This document shows positions 1-11,322 of a stretch of DNA of 64,000 bases, piece by piece (the stretch's first letter is position 1; each line of letters starts with the position of its first letter). Source of the stretch: Paramacrobiotus metropolitanus (lineage: Eukaryota; Tardigrada; Eutardigrada; Parachela; Macrobiotidae); NCBI RefSeq assembly GCF_019649055.1, contig NW_026570225.1:558001-622000 (forward strand), written 5' to 3'. The translations under genes were made by a program, and so were the position numbers. The notes beneath the pieces are model-generated. The model saw nothing but the letters and a program-made list of their open reading frames with translations, was not told the origin of the DNA and made no database searches.

Positions 1-97
1 TTTTAACGCAATTTTCACTCTGCACCGTTTCTTTGCAGTTTTGTAGACGTTTTTGAATAGAAGGATATTCTTATTTGATCGACTTGCCATTACCAAA

Positions 98-3000
98 ATG
101 GCGTGGAACAGAGTAAGTTGGTATTTAAGCGCAGCTAATTGATTCTTGTGACTTTGGAGTAAGTACATATCTAGATGACTGCACTGACGGCTGTTGAATC
201 TTCGCCGCTCTCTAAATCGCTGTGCAACTTTAGGAAGCAACCGTTTTTGTTCTGGATGTGGGTGCGGGGATGAAAGACGTAGTGGAAGGGAAAATGACTG
301 CGCTGGAAGTCTCAACGACGTGTATGACGAGAATGCTGCACAATAAAGTGAGTTCCAGCTCGAATTATCTCGCTGATAATTATTTGCTGGATTCTTCAGA
401 TTGCTTGAGGTTTCATGGTTTGCTTATTTGAGTAGCTGTTCACGGAATCCAAAGATGAATTCGCCCTAATTCTGTGCGGATCTGAGGAAACCGAAAATCG
501 GCTGAACAGCGATGTCGCGAATGAGCGTTACGACAACATTAAAACCGAGCAAGATCTGAAACTAGTTAGCTGGGAAATGCTGGAATCCATGGTCAACCAG
601 GACCAGCCGACAGCTATCCAAGGCGATGGTACGATTTTAATTTTGATTACAGCTCATTGTTAGAAACAGTTTATTAGTAACAGGTTTTTTTATTCATTTT
701 GCCTTCCATTCGGCAGTACGTAGCGTTGAATGTTTTGCAGTATTTGACGCTATTAGAGTGGCTCTGGACATTATTGAACAAGATGCGGCTGCGTCGAAAA
801 GGTAAAGGAAAATGTCCCAAAAAAAAGAACAGCGATTTTGCATTGACTAGATATCTTTCGTTTTTATCGTTGATTTTTCGTCATACGTTAATTTTTTCCT
901 TTTGCAGGAAGCGGTTTGCCAGCCGAAGAATCGTTGTCTTCAGTAATCTGAAGTCTCCCACCGCCTTCAGCACTTCGCAAGTGGACACGCTGGCCAAAGA
1001 TTTGCAGCAGGCCAATGTCGGCGTGTTGCAGCTGATGTACGAGTGATTCGTTCATGATTTGTTGGCTTGATCTTTCACTGACAGCGCGCTGTTGTAGTGG
1101 TCGTGATCTGGATGCTGGCCCGATGGAACCGGCTGTCAGAAATGATAAAACGCACGGGAAACAAGCGAAGGGATTCAGTGATGCCGCTAAAATGATGAAT
1201 CATTTATTCGAGAAACTGATTTCATTGAAAATACAGGACACAAAAGAATCCTATTCCTACGAGTGAGCATGACGATTTTTGAACCTGGAAAATGAATTTA
1301 CAGCGTTCATTCTCTGAGTTTTAGTTTGCTGTCAGTTTACTGCATGGAGATATAAATAACTGCGCATCAAATATCGTATAATGCGCTTCGCATTGGATTT
1401 TCTGTTTTTACGACTGATCGTTTATGAAAGCAAAAAATGCGTTGATATTATAAATTTATAGAGATGCAGTGGCTTATTCAACGGAATTTACAACTCGTGT
1501 TGTCCGACCAACGCCATGGAAAGCCTTATTGGAACTAGGCGAAACATTGAAAATTCCCGTTGTAGCGTATTCAGAGGTGGGACACATCCTTGCGATCTGC
1601 ATGGCATTAAAATAACAAAGTGCTGATTTCAGGTAAAACTAGCGGCGCCTAAGCAGACCTGGAAGAAAGCCATCGCCCAAGATGTAAATAATCCCATTCA
1701 GCAATCAGTCGAATACTTCATTCAAAAAGGGCTGCAGAGAGAAGAGATCAAACCAGAAGACGTGATTGAGGGTACGCTGTTTGTCGAAGGAATTTTGATT
1801 GATTATAATTTTTTCTTTTCTGCAGGACATAAATACGGTAGCACATTGGTTCCTTTCACAGCCGACGATAAGTTATCCATGAAATTCACAAATATTGGGA
1901 AATGCCTTAAAGTACTGGGATTTGCGTCTGCCGATGAGGTAAATGGGGTAATTTTAGTAACAAGCCATACTTAAAAGAAGTGTAGCCGAAAGCTTAAAAG
2001 AAGTAGAAGTATAGGAAATTAAAAGCGATCGATCTGTAAGAACGCAGATAACAACAAATCGCACAAAATAAAGCTTTCATGATGACATGTACGTACTTTT
2101 TGCACTGTACTTGTAACGTCAGACGTGCAACATTAATTGTGCAAAATGCAGATTGTTTCGAAGAGACGCAAATAGTATGATAACTGAATTATTCATCTAG
2201 GTGAAAAACCATCTATATATGGGCAGTGATGTTAAAGTGATGACAGCACCCGAAGGCGACCAAGCCGCTCAGAAAGCGCTATCCGGTCTGGTGCACGCCC
2301 TGGAAAAAGAGAAAGCCGTTGTTATTGCCCGGTTTGGATACAATGCCATCAGTGCCCCCAAACTGGTATCCCTTTCCCCACACATACGCGAAGATGAAAA
2401 AGAACACTTCGAAGTACGATAAAAATATCCGCGTAATGGTTTGAATTATGTTTAATGCTGAAGTTTTGCGTCATAACATCGCACTTGCAGGGACTGTACT
2501 TCCATTATTTACCGTTTGCCGATGATCTCCGTATGTTCACATTTCCATCACTGACCGACGATGATCAGAAGGATAACACGAAGCCGAACGCCGAACAATT
2601 GACTACCATGGATGCCTACATTGACAAGCTAACGCTGACAGAGTACGTTCTGCAGCGAACCCTTTTGCTCTTACCTTTTTTTAAATTACTGATCGAATTT
2701 CGTTGTATCTGCAGAGATAACGACGAATTCGAAGCTACCAGCCCAAAACAGATCAACAATCCATATCTGCAACGTTTATATTTGGCTCTGCAGTTTAGAG
2801 CGCTTAAGCCTGACGAACCAGTGCCTCCTTTAGACGAGCGTTTACTGGATAAACTCCGTATGCCAGATAGATTGGTTAAGCTATCGAAAGCGGAAGTGGA
2901 GCAGATGACAGGGTTGTTCCCGATGAAAAAAGTCGAAACCAAGCCACGATTTAAAAACGGCGGCGTTTTCCAAGATGAGTAAGTCCATATCTGTAGTCTG

Positions 3001-4049
3001 TACTATATCTGTATAGTATAAAAAAGATTTGAGGTGTTTTAAGTTTTGTTGGTTTTTTCGTCATGACTAGAGCGCATCCTGGTGATGACGGAAATTCGAG
3101 TGTAGTCGCATCCGATACCAAAAATGATTCCAAGGCAGCCCAGGATACGGTCAAGAACATCGGTACCATTGCACCGGCTGATGATTTCCGGGTGATGGTT
3201 AGCAAAGCCGATGATGGGCACTTTGCAAATGGTAGAACTTTCTTTTCGGATTCAACTTTCGGCTTTAAAGCTTTTCGGGTTATTCGTAGATGTTACTACG
3301 ATACAGTATTAGTTTTATTTCTGATTTGTTCAACAGTGATGAAAAAGGCGGTTGCGATTATCAACCAGCTCATCTTCAAAACCTTCGAGGGATCGGTGTA
3401 TGCGGATAAAGTGATCCTGTTGTTGTACGCTATGCGGGAAGAGTCTGTCAAAGTAGGCGTACGGTTTTCTTTACCGCATATACGAAATTCATGGACGTTT
3501 TACATTTTTAGCGGAATTTACCCGGTTCATTCAATGATTTCCTGCGATCTTTCAAAGATGACCTATTGGAGAAGAATTTCGATGATGTGTGGAATAAGAT
3601 TGTCGCAAGTATGCGCTTAACACTGTTGTACAGACTTTTTTAATATGGCGACAGGCATGATTACTGCGGTATGTTACTCGCTGTGTGGGGATGGTTAAAT
3701 ACTGGCTGTGGTAACATTGTAGAAAACCTCAACCTCATATCGAAATCCGAATTGACAAGCAGCACAGTGTCATCCCACCAGGCTACAGAATTTCTCCAGT
3801 CACGCAAAGAGGTGCCGAAGGAAAAGAAGAATATTCCAGTTGCCGCTAAAGAGGACGATATGGTAGGTCTCAAAATCTCGAATGAAGATCGTTCTATAAT
3901 TTTCACTTTCGGACTTCTACAAATGTATAGTAAGATAATGTGTACTCGTAGCTATAGTATAGTGTTGACCATATGCTCATGTCTCATGATATGGCTCAGA
4001 TCTGTTCATGTGGATCTGTGTTTTGCAGTTCGATGAAATGTTCAGCTAA
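98..4049 (+). CDS. XRCC5: Ku80 (XRCC5), DNA end-binding subunit of the Ku heterodimer
   Basis: Ku80 pairs with Ku70 to ring broken DNA ends in non-homologous end joining. The gene is split into about 13 exons; the first is 98-112 (MAWNR), followed by 234-347, 436-628, 741-801, 908-1042 and 1098-1262. Visible in order: the vWA-like alpha/beta domain (FVLDVGAGMK, RRIVVFSNLKSP), the Ku core beta-barrel (YGSTLVPF, GKCLKVLGFASADE, FHYLPFADDLRMFTFPS, NPYLQRLYLALQFRALKP) and the C-terminal helical domain (IGTIAPADDFRVMVSK). The last exon, 4029-4049, is spliced on to give an acidic/hydrophobic tail, DDMFDEMFS, at the stop. This resembles the C-terminal DNA-PKcs-binding peptide of vertebrate Ku80. The start ATG at 98 is followed at once by a perfect gtaagt donor. 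Some middle exon limits are approximate. Confidence 0.93.
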
Positions 4050-4616
4050 ATTGGAGTCCGCCGGTTCCGTTCCAGAGTCGTTTTCCCGCTCTTCCTGTCA
4101 TGTTTCATGGAGCCACTGTGAAGCAAAAAAGTATTTGCTACATACGTATTCTTTGTCTCGTGTAAAGCAGAAAATAATTTTGCGAGTCTCGTGTTTTGCG
4201 ATTCGTTCGTTGCGTTAACGCTGTGAAGAAAACCATGGTTGTGGTTTCTATTGTTTTATCGGTTTGATGTTGTAAGAAAGGAATGACTTAGTATTGTATG
4301 ATGTTTATTGCGACAACGCTTTAATTTGGAAGTAATAAACATTTACAATAAAATAACGTACTTTATTAAAGCTAGTATTCGCACTTTTCCTTGAAGGCGA
4401 ACACCACAGCTGATATTCTCACAACGAGTACAGAAATTGACAGGTTCATCAGATATTCCCAGTAGCGCCGAGCGCGTAACATGCAATACATTATTTGGAT
4501 TTTGGAAACAAATTGAACACCACCATTCGATAAATTTTTGGAATGGCGTATTTGCAAATGTCGGGGAATCTAGCAGCAAGGATGTGCACAAAGCTCTAAA
4601 AGCATCCCAAGAAACG
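4050..4616. other. Tail-to-tail intergenic region (Ku80 / SF3B6)
   Basis: The 3' flanks of two convergent genes. AATAAA-like signals occur near 4333-4352. No gene or RNA is recognised. Confidence 0.6.
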
Positions 4617-6500
4617 TCACGCTGCTGTTTTCAAACCATATTTGGTTTTCACTTTCTCGAGTTGTTCAGCTTGCTTTTCCGTATCAATCTTTTTGAAAGC
4701 CTTAAAAAACAAAGCAGATTACAAAACCTAGAATTAATTACGTATAATTACGGTCTTTATCACTGCGCGTTTGAGTAGTACCTTATTAGACTGGTAATAG
4801 AGGACAACGAGATAACGATTGCACACATTGAATCCCGAAAGGTGATCACACGCGTTTTTTGCATCGAATATATCCTCATACACGACGAAGGCAGTCCCGC
4901 GGGTTTCTGGAGTGTTGCCCCTAAAAAAACAGAAAATAAAAGATTTTAGGGGAAGTGCTTATTAACAGGGTGCAATAAAACTAAGTATTTCATACAGTGC
5001 ATCGACTGTGCATGGGTGTACTGTACAATTTGTTTGTGCAGCAACTGAGTATCAAGTTATCAAAACACTTAATTAATTTCTTGCATATTTCCTGCCCCGC
5101 GTTTTCTGCTCTTCAGCTTGCTTCGCTTGCTGTGTGTACCTGCTTTTATATATTCTTGAGATGACCTTGCGTAACATTGCCTAAGCGCAATGCGATGACC
5201 GTGCATCCCAGCTTTAAATTGTCAGCTGTATTACAACGTTAGACAGCTTCCGGTCAGCATTATCGCCGACACGGTCACACGGGCCAGCCTTTCCCACTAA
5301 CAGCCGACAGAATAAAGATCGTGGAACGCTGACCCATTAGAACAGCCATAACCGGCCGTTGTAATACGATACAATAATTTTAAATACTACTTCTGTAGCT
5401 ATGAATTACCAGCAAAAAGCGAAAATTTTTAAAGTGAATTGATCCGATAAATACTCTTCCAGAGTTCTTCCCGAGATGAGCATCGCTCACAAAAATACGT
5501 TCAAAAATTTTTTTGACTTTTTTCGAAATCGGTGTGCCTAACCGGCCCTAACGAGTAACGATAATACTGTAAACGCAAGGAGCACAATAAATGCACCTGT
5601 ACAGTTTTAAGAAAGAACGAAGATTTGATAATGTCAACAGCTAATTTAAGCATCCATCCACAGTTAAAGTTGACTGCTAACGGATCTGAAAGCTGAGAAA
5701 ACGTGACATGGGAATGGGGCTTAAAAGACCTCGCATTATTTGGATCCTATGGCGCTATATAAGAGCGTTCAGCCGTATTCAATTTGTGTCGAAGAAAAGG
5801 AGAGCTTTTCAGCACTCCCCTTGATAAGGATGGACACAAATACGGGGTGGCACAGTCGCCTACTTCGCGGCTCCCGTACCCAATTTTTTTCATACAAAAC
5901 TGCGAAAAATACTTTTTAAACTGTCAAGTCGATGTTCTGATAAGGTCCTGAGTCCTGACCACCACGAACCAAACTCAGAGTTCACACAGCTATACCACAC
6001 GACCAAAACATCATTAAACAATGATTTTTTTATTTTTAAAATTTATGGGGAAAAATCAGAAAATGTAAGCAACTTATTATTACTGCGCCTTTCACATAAA
6101 TAACACCAAAGAAGCGAGCTAACGCACTACAGCCACTTCAACTTTCTTTTACTTACACTCGTATCTGCCTGATCGGTCCGTATTTTCCGAAAATATCGTA
6201 CATATCTTCCGCAGATATCTTGTACGGGAGATTGCGAACGTATAATATCCTGTTGACTTCCGGCGGCAAGCGCACCTACAGCGGAAATTTGTAATAATCA
6301 AAAACTATGCAGAACGTTTACGCTAGTTTTTGCGCTGATTTCAATATGACTGCTCCACGAAATCACTACTCTTCGTTGAATAAACAACTATTCTTCGTTC
6401 ATCTTTTTCGAAACTACGGAAAATAAAGACATAAAAAACCATGTTCGAATTCCCACAGGGGGAAGTACTCATTTACCTTTGCTTTTTGTAGAAGAGCCAT
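4617..6500 (-). CDS. SF3B6: SF3B6 (p14/SF3b14), SF3b spliceosome subunit at the branch point
   Basis: SF3B6 is the small RRM subunit of SF3b that sits at the branch-site adenosine. SF3b is shared by the U2- and U12-type spliceosomes. Four exons, read on the minus strand: 6477-6500 (MALLQKAK), 6157-6275 ([19 protein letters not shown] through GPIRQIR), 4782-4920 ([20 protein letters not shown] to [10 protein letters not shown]) and 4617-4700 ([18 protein letters not shown] to the stop). The sum is 366 nt, 121 residues, the usual family length (about 125). All junctions are in phase with GT-AG borders, and the protein is near-identical to other animal p14 proteins across the RRM. Intron 2 (4921-6156) is by far the longest and contains the U6atac snRNA gene on the opposite strand. 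Confidence 0.95.
5228..5367. repeat. Short foldback element with 11-bp terminal inverted repeats
   Basis: GTATTACAACG at 5228-5238 is repeated as its exact reverse complement at 5357-5367, enclosing about 120 bp of unrelated sequence in the long SF3B6 intron. It is compatible with a small MITE-like remnant, though arms this short can arise by chance. Confidence 0.35.
5754..5763 (+). promoter_or_regulatory. TATA box of the U6atac gene (type 3 pol III promoter)
   Basis: CTATATAAG lies 24-31 bp before the predicted RNA 5' end, the spacing used by U6-type genes. A proximal sequence element should lie about 50-70 bp upstream (roughly 5715-5740), but no lineage consensus is available to me to mark it. 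Confidence 0.7.
5786..5888 (+). ncRNA. RNU6ATAC: U6atac snRNA (minor spliceosome catalytic RNA)
   Basis: U6atac replaces U6 in the U12-dependent spliceosome: it pairs with the 5' splice site of U12-type introns and with U4atac. The characteristic elements appear in order. AAGGAGAG (5797-5804) is the 5'-splice-site-pairing segment; then come AGCACTCCCC and CTTGATAAGGATGG, the U4atac-pairing and intramolecular stem-loop region; then the conserved CCTACTTCGCGGC 3' stem-loop; then a run of seven T (5884-5890) acting as pol III terminator and source of the U tail for LSm2-8. The 5' end is placed at GTGTCG by comparison with human U6atac, which begins GTGTTG. A TATA box lies about 30 bp upstream, as expected for a type 3 pol III gene. 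It lies antisense inside intron 2 of SF3B6. Confidence 0.92.
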
Positions 6501-7177
6501 AACGAATGATTCTTACTGCCAAACACAAGCAGGAAAGGCAGGAGATTTGCGGTGGTTTTCCAAAAGACCGTGCTTCTAACAGCACATTCTTCCAGTTAGT
6601 GTTAGATAATCAACAAAAATGGAGAAGCTTCAAAACTATGTTTACTGTTAGATTTACCAGATTGCCCCGGTCGAAACACCCTTTTCTGACAACATAAACG
6701 GCAAATGACAAACCTACAGTAATTGATTTTTGTTTTTGCTATTTTTAATTTTTTAGCGGAAGAGTGAAGAAAAAAGAGGTAGAAATCGAAAAACGTTTAC
6801 AATTCGCCCAACGACACGATACGTATGGACATTCGCGTATGCGCCTACGTCGAGTTGCGTACCTAATCGTCCGCTCCTGTGATTGGTGAACATAATCCTA
6901 TTTAGGCGGTACCTCTTTCAATCCAGCTGCTTTCATTTGTCTTTGCCAACTGTCACGCCTTACGGCTGCTACGCAATAACCTTAAAAAAATAGATTTTCC
7001 GGAAACAGCGTATGTAATATACAGACCATGGCGTAAGTCTGGTACAAAATCACGGCACGTTACATCATACAATTTATTGCTTGAGAGTCGAGACTTTCCC
7101 TGGGTACTCCCATATCGGTAGCTTTCGGCAGATCTGATTTAGTATTCTCTTTCTCGTGATTCTTCCTGAAGTTCATC
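6501..7177. promoter_or_regulatory. Divergent promoter region (SF3B6 / cytochrome c)
   Basis: The 677-bp head-to-head space between two housekeeping genes. It must hold both promoters and 5' UTRs. Open frames inside it show no homology. Confidence 0.55.
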
Positions 7178-7513
7178 ATGCCTGAAGAAGTTCCTGCCGG
7201 CGATGCGGAGAAGGGCAAGAAGATCTTCGTCCAACGGTGCGCCCAGTGTCACACGGTGGAGAAGGGTGGAAAGCACAAGACAGGACCTAACCTGCACGGT
7301 CTCATAGGCAGGAAAACAGGCCAGTCGCCTGGTTTTGATTACACTGAGGCAAACCAGAAGAAGGGCATTACATGGAATAAGGATACGCTCTTTATCTATC
7401 TGGAGAATCCTGCCAAATATATTCCGGGTACCAAAATGGTTTTTGCGGGATTGAAGAAGAAGGACGAGCGTGGACATTTGATTGCTTATCTTGAAGAATC
7501 CACAAAGAAATAG
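7178..7513 (+). CDS. CYCS: Cytochrome c (mitochondrial electron carrier), intronless
   Basis: A soluble haem protein of the intermembrane space that carries electrons from complex III to complex IV and triggers the apoptosome when released. The 111-residue frame has the haem-attachment motif CAQCH (residues 21-25), the axial Met in PGTKMVFAG, and the invariant [21 protein letters not shown] and RGHLIAYL blocks. The start fits the family: [17 protein letters not shown] carries the short N-terminal extension usual in invertebrates. There are no introns in a window where nearly every other gene is split, so a retrotransposed origin or intron loss is possible. The frame is fully intact. Confidence 0.98.
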   Translation: MPEEVPAGDAEKGKKIFVQRCAQCHTVEKGGKHKTGPNLHGLIGRKTGQSPGFDYTEANQKKGITWNKDTLFIYLENPAKYIPGTKMVFAGLKKKDERGHLIAYLEESTKK

Positions 7514-8702
7514 AAAGGGAAGTCGTAGCAAGTAATTCTCTTCGTGGATGTAATGCGTTGTTTGAGTTTCTTTTATCGTAAGTTATTGTTCTTGTGGGTA
7601 GTTAATGTGTGCAGTTTTGCAAGCCCTCTTGCAGTCGTGGAGTTCGGAAATGCGGTACTGTCGTGTAGTTCCTGGTGTTGATTGTGAAGACTGAAGCATA
7701 TCGTGGTTTGTTGAGTTTGACAGTTGCTCATGCTGTTAATCCCTTGATCTTGAAAGAAAAATACTGATTTCAGTCTGGGAGTCCTGGACTGAACTTGCGT
7801 GGGAAACGCCACTTAAATTACACTAAAGAGTAAAGAATACATTTTAATAAGGTGGCCATAAATTTCTACGATACCGGTAAACGTAGGCGACGCCCATGAC
7901 AAAATAATTTGTAGTGTAGCGCTAATTACGGCGAAACTACTGTACAATCTTCTGCTATCGACCATGTATGCTCGATGTAATCCTGAAAAAATGGTAATAT
8001 ATCTATATTACCATCCCGAAGATGTATCAATTACCAAAATTCACACTACAGAATTGATTGCATCATATTTTTATTAAAATCGTAAGTACGCACTTCTACA
8101 GGGTGTGATAAGCTGATAGCGATAATCCAAGGGTAGACCAATTTATTAAGTGAGTACATGAATTAACAACTCAGTGAACTCACAGAATGATGAATGATCT
8201 ACTTTAAACGAGCATGTACTGTGCACTAACCAGGTGAGTGCAGTACAGTACATAATTTTTATTATTTTATAGTTATAGTATTGTATAATAATAGATAATA
8301 TTATAATATTTTTATTAAATGTGTACTACTGGATTAACCGATACTGCACGTGGACCACGTACTATGTAATTAGCAGGTTTTACTTTCAGATTGAATTTGT
8401 GAATTATACGTACAGTACTTAACGTTATTTCTAACTAAAGATTCTGGGGAACGGGTGCTTTCGCCTGCGTCGTCATAATTATTTCAATGCGGAAAAAGAC
8501 CAGTTTTTGTTAATCCGACAGTTTGTAAAGACACAAATTAAGCCGTTCTAAAAAGCAGATGTGACAAGTCGATATCAACCAACATGAAAACTAGCGTAAA
8601 GATTTGCTGGCGTACACTACGTAAAAAACTTAGATTTCCCGACACAATTCCAAAGCACGGGAATCAGATTTCTCAATTCGGAATAAATGAATCTTAAAAT
8701 AT
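7514..8702. other. Intergenic region between convergent cytochrome c and eIF3g
   Basis: AT-rich 3' flanks. Several AATAA-like sites follow the cytochrome c stop, and the stretch 8260-8320 is almost pure A+T. No gene is seen. Confidence 0.55.
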
Positions 8703-10467
8703 TCAAGATTTTGCCGGATTCGCCCAGTCGACGTTCAAAACCATATGGAAATAGCGATGCCCATTTACCGCACTGATAGCCTTATCCGCGCTGGTCTGAT
8801 CATAGAATGTAACAAAAGCAAAGCCCTACAAACAAAGCAAAATGTATCAACACGCGACATCAAAGATCACAGGCATTTTCTCCTTACCCGAAAATCGCCT
8901 GTCTTTTTGTCCTTGCCGAGATAAACCTTCTTAATTCTGCCGAATCGATCAAACAGCTCTCTAAGATCCTCTTCTTTGACGTCTTGCGGGAGATTGGACA
9001 CCCGAATCGACGGAAATGAATCCTGCTGCATGGAGGATGTCGGCAAGGACGCGCCCATACGCCGACTTGGTGGGACATACTTCCCACCGCCACCCGGCTC
9101 CGGGGCGGAGATATCCATTGTTGACGCTGCGTTAGAGGCAGACACATTCCACAAACTTCAGAAAGAAAACAAAGCGAAATGACATACTTTCGGGTTCAGT
9201 AACTCCCAAGAATTTCTGGCGGATCTGCGCCTTTTCGGCCTCCGTAGCGCCCTGGAATTGACACTGTGTGGTCCAGTGGTTTCCTTAAAAATCAGAAACT
9301 TTTGAGGGGCAGTTTAAATATTCTGGTACTTACGTACGTACGTAAAAAAATTGACAACAACGATAACAATCACAGAAAACACAATCGTGAAACAAAGACT
9401 GCTATATTATTGCCACCATAGGACAGCGGCATTCCGTGTTCGTATATGCCGAACATTTTCTCATTTACTATATATATATTTATACTATATATATATATAT
9501 TTATAGTGTATATTTATCTTAATAAAATGTCCTATTACTGTTATAATGAATACCGACAATAAGGTACAGTATTTTACCAGAACTATTGTTAGTGTAGTCA
9601 TTAGACGGCTGTTAATTATAAAATTCTTACCTCCGCAAGTTCGGCAAAGGACTTGCGCTTTGTCTTTAATGCCAATCGTCGGAGCGTCAGTGCCCATTAC
9701 CTGAATAAGCCGAGCACTGTTACGGCAAAATCTTAATAAACAAAATGATAGCGAAAACGCACATCTTCACGACCGGTGATAAACTGCATCTGGATTTCTT
9801 CCGCGACGACGGTAGTGGCCGTCTGCGGACCGGGAGGATCATCCAGCGCATCTCCAAATTTCTTCCACAACTAGAAAACCACGCCAAACACGTAGCCGTC
9901 AGTGATTTTTTCCTTGAGTATCCAACGTAAATCTGAACCACTTACTTTACGCTGCGCTACAGCTTTCGGGACTCGTTTCACGACAATCTTGTATTCAGAA
10001 ACAACCTGCAAAGTTAACAGCTGTGTTCATGTACACCAAAACCAAAACTGTCTTAGCATATGATAAACCACCAATACCACGTTACTATGATAGGTTGACA
10101 GTTTAGCGTCGTTACACAATCAGGTACCTTCTGTCTCTGTCCGTTTTCTTCTCTGATTTCGGTTACCACCTTACGGTCTCCGATAATTTTCGTTCCTATT
10201 TCGATCTTAGGTCCTTCTGCACAAGACACAAGGCATGATAATATTAGAACGGTCGTTCTACGGGTTCATAATTCCATAAATAATTACAGATAACTTACCA
10301 AGCTTATCTTCCAGCTCTCCGGCCCAATCGATCCTATAAAAAATAAATAGTATAAAAGCGCTGATTGTGCGTACTCACTTGAGTTGTAATAATAGAGCAA
10401 ACACATTTTTAGCAGATTGACGAACTGCTTACTGTTGATCTTCGGTGTTTTCTGGATAAAGCGCCAT
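8703..10467 (-). CDS. EIF3G: eIF3 subunit G (translation initiation factor, RRM protein)
   Basis: eIF3g is an eIF3 subunit on the 40S ribosome that supports scanning. Start MALYPENTEDQ (10467) is followed by a gtaagc donor. Recognisable blocks follow in order: VVSEYKIVVKRVPKAVAQRK; RWKKFGDALDDPPGPQT and FITGRE (about 9760-9870); the zinc knuckle CRTCGGNHWTTQC, split between exons near 9630 and 9285; GKYVPPSRR (about 9080); and a C-terminal RRM with IRVSNLPQDVKEEDLRELF, KKVYLGKDKKTGDFRGFAFV and NVDWANPAKS to the stop at 8703. The order and spacing match human eIF3g. Intron near 9470-9500 holds a (TA)n microsatellite. About seven exons; inner limits are approximate. Confidence 0.93.
9466..9505. 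repeat. (TA)n microsatellite in an eIF3g intron
   Basis: Two blocks of alternating TA separated by TTTATAC. Low-complexity DNA, likely length-variable. Confidence 0.8.
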
Positions 10468-11322
10468 TCTTAACGGAAACTGCGTAGTAGTCAGAAAGTG
10501 ACTAAAGCAAAAAGCAAGCAAGTTCCCTCACAGAGCCTCTAGTCAAAATGACGGTCCTGACAACGAGCAACAAGATCTTCGTACGAGTAATAAGCTGGAA
10601 CGGGATACTGGTCACCGATATTTCGTTGTGATTAAAACGGTAACACAGTAATAGACAATCTATTCGGCAAATAATATTATTTTCGGAGAAAAACCCGGAA
10701 AAATCTTTCTTCTTTAAGTACTCGTATTCAAACACAGTGATTTCAAATTTCCTTGATTTTTAAGAACCGTACGGCGTACGTAAGTTTTCGGAAACATAAC
10801 GCAGTCATTGACTGAGAGTCAGCGGCGTAGTGAGGTATGGGCCCAAGGGGTCGTAGGTTTGTGCGACGGTGCGAGTGATGGCTACTGGCCAACAATACTG
10901 TAATCAGCCGGAAGTCAAAAAGGAGCTAGCGACTGGTGAAGCGCGAGCTGTTTGTTTTATTGTTGAGTTATCTGTTTTCAACGAAACAGAAATTCTAGCC
11001 ACTGGCAAGTAAATTTTTCATGTAGATATACAGCATTGAAAAAGAAAGGCAGCAAAAAAATAAAAAAAAACTATTTAACTACATAATATAATACAGCAGT
11101 ACACACATGATACATATAGTACAGTACGTTGGTACTACCAAGCTGTTTCACTGCCAGTGTTGTGAAATTGAATTCAAGCTTTACAGCGAGAAAGAAAACT
11201 ATAAACATTACGCGTAAAACGAGTATAAAACTTTAACATTCCAAAAATGCATAATATCACGGGTCCAATAACTGAAAGCACGTAAAATGGGAACATTCTC
11301 TAACGATCCTTCCGTCGAAGTA
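10468..11322. promoter_or_regulatory. eIF3g upstream region / TAF1B 3' flank
   Basis: The 855 bp between two minus-strand genes. It must contain the eIF3g promoter. No coding potential is recognised. Confidence 0.5.

Noticed and set aside
2616-2942. 108-codon minus-strand frame
   Set aside because: Antisense to well-aligned Ku80 exons.
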